NCBI RefSeq assembly: GCF_900176565.1
Contig: NZ_FXEH01000006.1
Coordinates: 1,612,001-1,676,000 of the forward strand
Reading direction: 5' to 3'
DNA length: 64,000 nucleotides
Source of the DNA: Thalassobacillus devorans
GTDB taxonomy: Bacteria; Bacillota; Bacilli; Bacillales; Halobacillaceae
Part shown: positions 51,099 to 58,439 of the stretch, piece after piece
How the letters are laid out: each line of letters starts with the position of its first letter
Numbering within the stretch: position 1 is the stretch's first letter
The notes under the pieces: generated by a model
Database searches by the model: none
What the model saw: the letters and a program-made list of their open reading frames with translations, nothing else
What the model was told of the DNA's origin: nothing
Program-made: the position numbers and the translations under genes

Positions 51099-51498
51099 TT
51101 AAAAACCTATCGAAACAATTTGAAACCTTACTGATATGTCGATTTCCTTATCTATGCTGTTGGCATTATCACATTTGAGCATTAATTTTACTAAATCTAT
51201 TAATGACTCGTGGTGGAGGGAAACGTGATTTTTCCTAAGGTTAATATCCTTATCAAGCATCTTAATCATGTGATAAACTACTTTTCCACTAGTCATGAAT
51301 GATTCATACTGCTTTTTTGTGAGGGAAACCTTCTCATCTGCCTGTTCATCTAAAGAAGTTCCGTTTTTTTTCTTTTGAAATTAAGTAAGTTAGATAAGCA
51401 CTAAAATTCCCTCCATGTAACCTCTCCGATTGGGTATGAGGGTAACCAGAAATATCAGCTCTTAAGCTAACACTTTTTTTAACAACTTGTTCATCCAT
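51099..51498 (-). pseudogene. Small ribbon-helix-helix-like gene broken at an A8 run
   Basis: ATG 51498 has AAAGGAGG nine bases upstream and opens MDEQVVKKSVSLRADISGY. The frame stops at 51346 after 50 codons, right after a run of eight A (minus strand, 51364-51371). Removing one A continues the protein as KNGTSLDEQADEKVSLTKKQ through SGKVVYHMIKMLDK to the stop at 51099, 132 residues in all, clearly protein-like. The N-terminus (VKKSVSLRAD) recalls small ribbon-helix-helix regulators of plasmids, but I do not recognise the family. It may be a mutation, a sequencing error in the homopolymer, or slippage-controlled. Confidence 0.6.
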
Positions 51499-51538
51499 AT
51501 TTTCTTCCTCCTTTATCCTAGTTCAAATACCTTGATTT

Positions 51539-51742
51539 AGTATTTGCATCTCAAACTGTTCTCTTTTTTCCGATGAGTCCAAAATTAGAGAGCGGGGATA
51601 ATTAATTTGAAGTAAGCAGGGAAACTTTTCGAAAAATGATACAGTTGCAATTGCATCAAACAAGCCATTAAGTGAACCTTTTTTTCAGAAAATCCCGTCA
51701 TAAACAAATGTATTGCAATGAAAGCTAAAAGTATTGCAATAC
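51539..51742. repeat. TATTGCA-type boxes upstream of the broken gene
   Basis: AGTATTTGCATCT (51539-51551) nearly repeats AGTATTTGCACCT at 51039-51051. GTATTGCAAT occurs at 51710-51719, and the palindrome GTATTGCAATAC at 51731-51742. AGTTGCAATTGCATC lies near 51643. Together with 50979-51053 they form a family of related boxes over 750 bases, like iterons or operators of a plasmid-type regulator. Part of the 860-base gene-free stretch 51499-52358. Confidence 0.5.
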
Positions 51743-51912
51743 AAACGTTTTTTTAGGGATTTACAGTTTGATTTACAGTAAACCAACTTTTCATTCTAAT
51801 TCAATGTACATCTTGTTCATACCATATACGCCATCCAAAGAAGCATCTCTTTATTTTTTCAACCTTTCTTCTAATGCCTGAAAAGAATTCACTCCCTTTC
51901 CCAATAAACTAC

Positions 51913-51943
51913 AAAAAAAGAGAGCCTCAATTAAGAGACCCTC
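51913..51943 (-). terminator. Terminator downstream of the ATPase gene region
   Basis: Minus strand GAGGGTCTC TTAATT GAGGCTCTC (two G-T pairs) followed by TTTTTTT. It would end transcripts that run past the ATPase gene and the structured region at 52.1-52.2 kb. Confidence 0.75.
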
Positions 51944-52109
51944 ATTCTTCTCATACCCCTTTTTTCCCACCTTTTAATAAATTAACCAATCAGGTATCTA
52001 GTGCAACTCTACTGCATCAACACACCATTGTTATATGTGTAGATTCGATATTAAATCTTATAAAGTTGCAGTTCTGAACGATAGTGAAGAACTAGCAACT
52101 GCCTAGGAG

Positions 52110-52240
52110 TAACGAAGCGTTAGCGTAGTAACGGGGTGGCAACCCTAAGGGCTGGCTTGTTCAGCCCGTCACTCGTTCGTGCCTCACTCGCTCCTCCTCG
52201 ACCATGTGCTAATCTCCGCTTTGCTCCGATTAACACATGT
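52110..52240. other. Possible plasmid-type origin or transfer site
   Basis: GC-rich, strongly structured non-coding block in AT-rich surroundings. Contains TAGCGT (52121-52126), the hexamer typical of single-strand origins of the ssoA type; hairpin GGGCTG/CAGCCC (52149-52154, 52162-52167); repeated TCACTCG; and a 12-base inverted repeat with one mismatch, CATGTGCTAATC/GATTAACACATG (52203-52214, 52228-52239). Such packing of inverted repeats resembles a replication or transfer origin of a small plasmid. No relaxase or Rep is recognised nearby, so the assignment is tentative. Confidence 0.45.
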
Positions 52241-52358
52241 ATATAACAACTCCATTACAATACTTATGCAAATTTCTATTCTCCTTTTATAAGGAATTTT
52301 CAGCAAACAGCAGTAAAATAAAGGGGTTACATAATCACTTATGCAAAATCTTACATAG

Positions 52359-53714
52359 CTATTTCGAGTTTGTGATAAAAGTTTTTTCCTGTTCAAACCA
52401 TGCAACAGCTTCTCCACTGAGATACGTTTCTAACAAGCCTCTCATTCTACTAGAAGGAATATATAAATCAATGGTTTCATACCGTCTTATTCTACTCCTG
52501 AACAACCATTGAATTAGTTCTGATAAAGCCCAAAAATCTTCATCCACTTTAACATTATGATGTTGGAAGAATTTCTTTTCAACTGGGTTCATAAAACGAT
52601 TTGCAAGATATACACAAACTTCCTTATCTATATAATCATTTGTTGCTCTGGCAGTAAGTGAGACGAATTGTTTTTTAGCAGATTTGGGTGTTATTTTGTT
52701 CTCGAAATCTTTTAAACACGTCCACATCATCTGCTCAGATTTAACCTTACATTTGTTCCAATAGAAATTATAAGCATGACTTTTAATGAGCTTGACCATT
52801 TCTTTATCTTTCACTTGATGAGTTAACCAATTATTACTAAATGCTCCCCTTTTTTCACCCACAGCATTCATGTCTTTTTCATTTGGTTTCAAAGGATAAT
52901 AAATGTTAATTCTTTGTTTTAGGAAAGCTACATTTTCTTTTGTAGGCTTCACATAGGGGATTAATTTATATCGGCTAGTAACTTTGTCCAATTCTACCGA
53001 ATTGAAATACATTGGAACACCAAACATCTTGAAATAGTATCGCTGTGACTGTCCCCAAAACATATAAGTTAGTATATTAACTTTTTTGAAGGCTCTAAAT
53101 ACTGAGACAGGGAAAGTCCAAAACATTGCTGTATCATTAAAAATCATTAAATTGTTTGTCTTTGCCAGCCTCTCAATCCGTTTGAAAGCTCCATCATAAT
53201 TTTCTCTTTTCCATTTGACAAATCCATTTTCATCAACTGTGACGTAAGGTTCATTACCGTCGTGTCCAAGTAACAAATTGATATCATCCTTTGACACTTG
53301 CGCTTGCTCAATAACGTTTGCTACTTCATCTAATATCAAAGTATAGTTATTGGATTTAATAAATTTCAGAGTTGCCTCATCAATATTTGAGAATAACTCG
53401 TGGGTACTCACTATATTCTTTCCATGCCTCACTAATTTCTTTAGACTATCTAATTTCGTAACGCTGTCTTTATCAACCTCTGGTTCAGAATATCTTCTAC
53501 TTGTAACAGATTTTTTTATACGGTCTACCTCTGATAAAAAAGGTGTAATGAACATAAATTTCTCAGATTCATCTGCTTCATTCATACTCTGAATAGCCCA
53601 AGAAGTTTTTCCTTTTCCACACGTTGCGTCTATAATTTGAACTGGACTCATACTAATAAATTCTTTCAAAACCTCAACCATCTTTCTATAATTAATTTCT
53701 TCTATCCTGAACAT
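52359..53714 (-). CDS. P-loop ATPase/helicase-like protein, unknown function
   Basis: 451 residues. Walker A IDATCGKGKTSWAIQ at 28-42 and Walker B-like LILDEVANV at 126-134, with the ATTR-like FVSLTARATNDY further on, give an SF2-like ATPase; typical C-terminal helicase motifs are not obvious. The C-terminus has YIPSSRMRGLLETYL, a pattern I associate with phage and plasmid replication-type proteins of Firmicutes. AAGGTGG precedes the ATG. It lies upstream of the structured origin-like block and downstream of the HNH gene, same strand. It may be a replication or DNA-processing protein of the element, or a part of a defence module. Confidence 0.65.
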   Translation of the reverse strand: MFRIEEINYRKMVEVLKEFISMSPVQIIDATCGKGKTSWAIQSMNEADESEKFMFITPFLSEVDRIKKSVTSRRYSEPEVDKDSVTKLDSLKKLVRHGKNIVSTHELFSNIDEATLKFIKSNNYTLILDEVANVIEQAQVSKDDINLLLGHDGNEPYVTVDENGFVKWKRENYDGAFKRIERLAKTNNLMIFNDTAMFWTFPVSVFRAFKKVNILTYMFWGQSQRYYFKMFGVPMYFNSVELDKVTSRYKLIPYVKPTKENVAFLKQRINIYYPLKPNEKDMNAVGEKRGAFSNNWLTHQVKDKEMVKLIKSHAYNFYWNKCKVKSEQMMWTCLKDFENKITPKSAKKQFVSLTARATNDYIDKEVCVYLANRFMNPVEKKFFQHHNVKVDEDFWALSELIQWLFRSRIRRYETIDLYIPSSRMRGLLETYLSGEAVAWFEQEKTFITNSK

Positions 53715-53877
53715 TCCACCTTCAACTTAACCTTTATCGAAAACCACCATAAAAATCCTTAGTAAATAAAGGTGGTGACGTATAAAAAGCTATGATGTTT
53801 TGGCTTCGTATCGGTAAATTCCCAAAGTAGAATGTGTGAAAACAAGAGGTTATATTTTCAAACCAATTTATAGTTTA

Positions 53878-54618
53878 CTACATAATCCTTTCGCTTTCCT
53901 TATTACTATTTTCTAAGAGTTTTTTTACATATAATTCTATATCTTTACATTTCTTCAATAAGCTTTCCAAACTTCCCCTATCAAATTCAGCATTTGCATT
54001 TTTTAAGCTCAAACTGTCCACCAACTGTAAACTAATATCCAAATATTGTTCTAAGCGCTGTTCTAATAAGTTATCACTTGGAAATAAGGGTTCAATATAA
54101 AAGAGATACTGCTGCAAGTGTAAGTTTCCTTTTCTTTTATTACATTTTTCACAGGCACATACACAATTCTTAAGGCTTGTAATACCTCCTTTAGATTTAG
54201 GTATAATATGGTCGATAGTGTTACCATATTTTCCGCACAGGTAACAAATATTGTTGTCCCTTTTTAAAATTAAATTCCTAAAGGTTTTCTCATCGTAAAA
54301 CTTATGAATTAGCCTATCATGTACTATTCCAGCCATACCTTCGTCGACCAGTTTTGCTGCTTGTTCAAAGGATACCTCGTATTCAATCTTTCTCTTTGAT
54401 GGAATTTTCAATCTTACCTTAATATTACCGGTATTGCTCAAGTGGCTTACATCCGTTTTATAAACTGTTGACGGTAGTAACACACTGTTACTATTAGGCG
54501 TACAGGACTTACAAAAAGACTTTCTTTTCCCATTGCCTTTAGATGGAAAATCTTGAAACCATTTGACCAGGCCACACACCTTGCATTTTTTGTAAATTTT
54601 ACAATTGTGTCCAATCAT
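53878..54618 (-). CDS. HNH endonuclease with N-terminal zinc finger
   Basis: 246 residues from ATG 54618 (AGGGGTGAG upstream). N-terminal four-cysteine finger: CKVCG (Cys12/Cys15) and FCKSC (Cys36/Cys39). Central McrA-type HNH: ICYLCGKYGNTIDHIIPKSK with Cys125, Cys128, His137, then NCVCACEKCNKRKGN with Asn151 and Cys156/159. All metal and catalytic positions are intact. C-terminus is helical. It lies 42 bases downstream of the GIY-YIG gene, same strand, so probably cotranscribed. It could be a free-standing mobile (homing) nuclease or a defence effector. Confidence 0.85.
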   Translation of the reverse strand: MIGHNCKIYKKCKVCGLVKWFQDFPSKGNGKRKSFCKSCTPNSNSVLLPSTVYKTDVSHLSNTGNIKVRLKIPSKRKIEYEVSFEQAAKLVDEGMAGIVHDRLIHKFYDEKTFRNLILKRDNNICYLCGKYGNTIDHIIPKSKGGITSLKNCVCACEKCNKRKGNLHLQQYLFYIEPLFPSDNLLEQRLEQYLDISLQLVDSLSLKNANAEFDRGSLESLLKKCKDIELYVKKLLENSNKESERIM

Positions 54619-54660
54619 TTTTCTCACCCCTTTCATAATAGTTGCACGACCAAGACATAA

Positions 54661-55194
54661 TTAAGCATCATACCTATCTACTAAACAGTTGTAACAAAGA
54701 CAGTTGTATTCATTAGTGCAGCATATTATATTATCAGCGAACTTTTGGACTTCTCCATATTTTTTGAATTCACCATTTTCAAACCATTCCCTTTTGATTA
54801 GGCACGCATCGAACTCTAGTAAATAGTCTTTTATATTGTTACTTTCTATTTTCAAGCCATTATCAATAGCTATATTTTTATATGCAGCCTTTCCACCAAA
54901 GAAAAGCCATCCCCCTTTATTTCTGTCTGGTTGGAAGTACCTAATAATTAGATGCTCGAGTACATGCAACACCGTCTGATTTCTCGGGTCGGTTTTTATA
55001 ACACACAAATAATTAATATCATCAGTTAACTTTTGGCTAGGATGATAATAATGAGATTGCAACCTATTTTTAAAGTCAGCTTTTGAAGCACCAACGTATT
55101 TTACCTGTTTGTCTTTATCAATCAATAGATAAATTCCTACAACTCCCTCTAACCCAGTTATATTAAAACCCTTTACATGAGTATAACTACGCAT
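54661..55194 (-). CDS. GIY-YIG nuclease family protein
   Basis: 177 residues. Starts with GVVGIYLLIDK (Gly20, Ile21, Tyr22) and VKYVGASKADFKNRLQSH (Tyr33-Val-Gly, Arg44, His48), then the likely metal-binding Glu80 in HVLEHLIIRYF and Asn92. These are all the key residues of a GIY-YIG catalytic domain. The last 25 residues carry a cysteine cluster, CCTNEYNCLCYNC, which probably binds zinc. RBS AAGGTGG is seven bases before the ATG. Divergent from the helicase-nuclease gene across a 248-base gap and upstream of the HNH gene. Confidence 0.82.
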   Translation of the reverse strand: MRSYTHVKGFNITGLEGVVGIYLLIDKDKQVKYVGASKADFKNRLQSHYYHPSQKLTDDINYLCVIKTDPRNQTVLHVLEHLIIRYFQPDRNKGGWLFFGGKAAYKNIAIDNGLKIESNNIKDYLLEFDACLIKREWFENGEFKKYGEVQKFADNIICCTNEYNCLCYNCLVDRYDA

Positions 55195-55442
55195 CTCTAA
55201 ACCACCTTATAAATTAATTTCCATAAGAAGCATAAAGCATCTACTAATAAAAGGCAAATAGTTTTCAGATAATTCAGTAAATTACTAATGTACTAAATCA
55301 CCTTAATAGTAAACATTTAATTCACTTCAAAAAGACCACTTCACATTCTGTAATGTAGTCTAGAGCTCACTTTTTTATACCCCCTATAATTCTCTTAAAT
55401 GTTATAATATTCCTATATTACGATATGAGAGGAGAGAGTGAA

Positions 55443-58019
55443 TTGAGTTTTTTTATTCCAGACGAAGAAGACAACCAGTACACGGATACAATTGACTTAT
55501 TTAATAAACTGGGGAAATTAGAAAGGCTTTCTCATGAACAAGGAGAATCACTAAAAGAGTACGAAGATAATAGAGAGAAATATTCTGATTTTGCAATTGA
55601 GATGCCTGCAGGTCACGGAAAAACCTTAGTTGGAGGACTTATATCAGAATTTAATAGGTTAAATAACAACTGGAGAGTAGTCTACGCTTGCGCAACTAGG
55701 CAATTAGCTTCTCAAACACACAAATTACTCGAAGAATATGGTATTTCTGCTGTATTGTTAACTGGTAGAGCAAAAGAGTTTTCTCAGATTGACTTAGGGA
55801 AATACCAGAGGTCGGAAGCTATTTGTGTTACTACATATGGTCACATTTTCAATATTAATCCAGCATTTGATGATTCCAACCTAATAATTTTTGATGATGC
55901 TCATGCTACCGAATATGCAATTAATGATTTTTGGTCTGTCGATATTAATAGACAAAGTCACCCAGACATATTTGAGGCATTAATCACTACATTAGGAGAT
56001 AGCCTCGCACCAAATGTTTATGACAAACTTACTCATGGAACTTATGACCCAATGACCGATGGAATAGATATTGTTTCATTTCCCCAGTGGTACAAAAAGA
56101 TTGATTCAATAAGAAGTTTGCTTGATTCTCGTACCGATGATACTGACCTTTATTACTCTTGGAGCAGAATTAGGAATAATATTCCTGCATGCCAAATTTT
56201 TGTTAATCATTCAAACATTGTGATTAAGCCTGTTATCTCACCTAATAAAGCACATGGAGCATTCAATAACCCTCAAGAGAGAATATACATGTCTGCTACA
56301 ATTGGTACTTCTGGTGAATTAGAGAGAATGTTTGGCGTGCCAGACATACACTATATCAATAAATTTGCTAATTATTCCAACAAAGTATCTGGAAGAAGGC
56401 TGATATTGTTTCCAGAAGACCATTTTGAAGGGGAAGAATTACAACGTGCTTTAGTTGAAACAATTAACAATAGTAATAGGGCTTTAATACTCACACCTTC
56501 CAATAAAAGCTTGGGTAAAGTGGAAAAATGTATGGGAAAACTGTTACCTGACTTTAGCCTTTTAAAAAACACCGATATTGAAGATAACCTTACAAATTTC
56601 ACTAATAAAGATAAAGCTGTGTTAGCACTATCTGGAAGATATGAAGGCATTGACCTAAAAGATGATGAATGCAGGTTAGAAATTATTCATGATTTACCAG
56701 TAGCAGTAAGTGTAGAAGAAAAGTTTTTACAAGATAGATTAAATGCAACTGAGTTATTGAATAGTAAGTTGTTAACTAGAATCATTCAGGGCTTAGGTCG
56801 ATGTACACGAAGTAAGAGTGATTCTGCAGTAGTGTTGTTTACAGGTAAATACGTTGGTGACTACCTGTATAAAGAAGAGTTCAAAAGACTTCTTCCCGCT
56901 GATATTCATGCAGAAATGGATTTCGGCTTTAAACAAATAGACTTTATAAAGGATGTTGAAACTTGGCATGAGTCTATCAAATACTTTTCCGATAAATCAG
57001 GGGAATGGTCAAAAGTAGAAAGCTTTTTAGAAAAGCAGGAGAGTAAGTTACTAAAACAAAAACAAAACCACCCATCTAATCAGAGTTCTATACAATTGTA
57101 CGATTCTACTAGTTCTGAAATTGAGTATATATATAGTCTATGGAATGAAGAATACTCTGACGCACATGAAGCAGCTAATAAAGCGCTCAATGAACTCGGA
57201 AGAAATGAGTCACTCAAAGGATATAGAGCATGGTGGAACTACTTAATCGCTTGTGTAGCAACAATTCAAGATGATACGGAGAAAACTCAGAAATACCTAA
57301 CTAAAAGTCTAAAAGCATCTAATAACAAAATTTGGCTAGATAAAAGAGATATCAACCTAATTGGAGAAACTGAAGTTGAAGTACACAGCGATGAAATGGA
57401 GTTACAAATTGAGAGAATTGGCAAATACTTAAATTCATTTGGTGATAGGGATAAGAAGTTTAATAATGAATGGGCAAAAATATTAGATGGTCTTCGTAAT
57501 AAGGAAGCTCATCACTTTGAACCTGCTTTGAAAGCTTTAGGCACAACTCTAGGTTTTTATGCAGAAAATCCTCCAAATGGTGATGGTATTCCAGACGGCG
57601 TTTGGAATATTGGAGAAACATGGGTATCTTTAGAAGCAAAAACTAACATAGAAGATGAAGAAGGTTATATTCCTTTTGAAGATATTAGACAAGTTGCTTT
57701 GCAACCGAGTTGGGTAAAGCAGGAGCACAATTTGGATTATGATAAAGAAATTACACTTGTAATGATTTGTGCAAAAAACAAGGTCAAAGAAGCATCACAG
57801 CATGCTACGGATGGAATATTCATCTTAAGCCCAGTTGAAATACTTGAACTAGCAACAAGTATAGAGAATGTACTACGGAGTGGCTTAAATGAATTGATAT
57901 ATGGTGTTAAGACCAATCTTAGAAATGTTCTAATTCGAGCACTACGAGAAAATCATGTTACTCCTGAAGACATCTTAAGTAGATTAACCCAAAGAGAGTT
58001 ATCATCAATAATTGAGTGA
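55443..58019 (+). CDS. SF2 helicase fused to a C-terminal nuclease-like domain
   Basis: 858 residues from a TTG start at 55443, with GAGGAGAG eight bases upstream; the ATG at 55425 has no RBS. N-terminal helicase: EMPAGHGKTLVGGL (Walker A, about 54-67), ACATRQLASQ (motif Ia), IIFDDAHATE (Walker B, DDAH at 151-154), MSATIG (motif III, about 285), ALSGRYEGIDL, and QGLGRCTRSKSD (motif VI, about 450), an XPD/DinG-like style. After a helical middle region, about 700-740 reads GDGIPDGVWNIGETWVSLEA then KTN: the D...ExK pattern of PD-(D/E)XK nucleases. Minus-side neighbours are nucleases. A minimal -10 box TATAAT lies at 55403-55408. It looks like a single-protein or core defence nuclease-helicase; I do not recognise it as a named system. 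Confidence 0.75.
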   Translation: MSFFIPDEEDNQYTDTIDLFNKLGKLERLSHEQGESLKEYEDNREKYSDFAIEMPAGHGKTLVGGLISEFNRLNNNWRVVYACATRQLASQTHKLLEEYGISAVLLTGRAKEFSQIDLGKYQRSEAICVTTYGHIFNINPAFDDSNLIIFDDAHATEYAINDFWSVDINRQSHPDIFEALITTLGDSLAPNVYDKLTHGTYDPMTDGIDIVSFPQWYKKIDSIRSLLDSRTDDTDLYYSWSRIRNNIPACQIFVNHSNIVIKPVISPNKAHGAFNNPQERIYMSATIGTSGELERMFGVPDIHYINKFANYSNKVSGRRLILFPEDHFEGEELQRALVETINNSNRALILTPSNKSLGKVEKCMGKLLPDFSLLKNTDIEDNLTNFTNKDKAVLALSGRYEGIDLKDDECRLEIIHDLPVAVSVEEKFLQDRLNATELLNSKLLTRIIQGLGRCTRSKSDSAVVLFTGKYVGDYLYKEEFKRLLPADIHAEMDFGFKQIDFIKDVETWHESIKYFSDKSGEWSKVESFLEKQESKLLKQKQNHPSNQSSIQLYDSTSSEIEYIYSLWNEEYSDAHEAANKALNELGRNESLKGYRAWWNYLIACVATIQDDTEKTQKYLTKSLKASNNKIWLDKRDINLIGETEVEVHSDEMELQIERIGKYLNSFGDRDKKFNNEWAKILDGLRNKEAHHFEPALKALGTTLGFYAENPPNGDGIPDGVWNIGETWVSLEAKTNIEDEEGYIPFEDIRQVALQPSWVKQEHNLDYDKEITLVMICAKNKVKEASQHATDGIFILSPVEILELATSIENVLRSGLNELIYGVKTNLRNVLIRALRENHVTPEDILSRLTQRELSSIIE

Positions 58020-58034
58020 GGTTGAGAAGACCAA

Positions 58035-58068
58035 TACAGAAAACGCGCCTTAAGGCGCATTTTCTGTA
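58035..58068. terminator. Hairpin between the helicase gene and the converging genes
   Basis: Stem TACAGAAAA-C-GCGCC / GGCGC-A-TTTTCTGTA with one mismatch and TTAA loop, 15 bases after the helicase stop; a T-rich tail is weak, so it may act as transcript end for both directions. Confidence 0.65.
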
Positions 58069-58102
58069 TTTATAACAGCTTCTGTGAGACAGTGCTCTAA
58101 GG

Positions 58103-58439
58103 TTATAAATGCTTATTTAATTCGACTAATTTACGTCTTCTTCTTCCTTTTGCCCTTTTCTCAATTCTTTGCTTAGCTTCATAAAAGGCATGTTTGCTTA
58201 TCTTCTTAACATGGCATTCTACACAATACCATTTATATCTGCCTATTGGGAACTATACATTTCGAAAGAACTTTGAAATCCTCTTCAAATCCCTCTTTCT
58301 TCCAACCCCCTGGAGGAGATTCAATAAACTTAAAAGGCAATTGTTTTCTTTTTTTATTAATATAGTTCATTCTTGTCACTACCATAAACACTAAAACAAT
58401 AAGATTAATAAGATAGATAAGTTTTCTAGTTATCCCCAC
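58103..58439 (-). pseudogene. Small membrane/zinc-ribbon gene with a frameshift
   Basis: GTG 58439 overlaps the DUF262 stop by 14 bases and opens MGITRKLIYLINLIVLVFMV, one membrane segment, then ESPPGGWKKEGFEEDF. The frame stops at 58233. If one base of the CCC run (58248-58250) is removed, it continues VPIGRYKWYCVECHVKKISK and ends with basic helix RIEKRAKGRRRRKLVELNK at 58103, 111 residues. The continuation contains CVEC, a zinc-ribbon type pair. So this is either a broken gene or a base error. Function unknown. Confidence 0.55.

Noticed and set aside
52184..52417. 77-codon minus-strand frame at the end of the ATPase gene
   Set aside because: Mostly a shadow of the ATPase 3' end and the structured block; no RBS.
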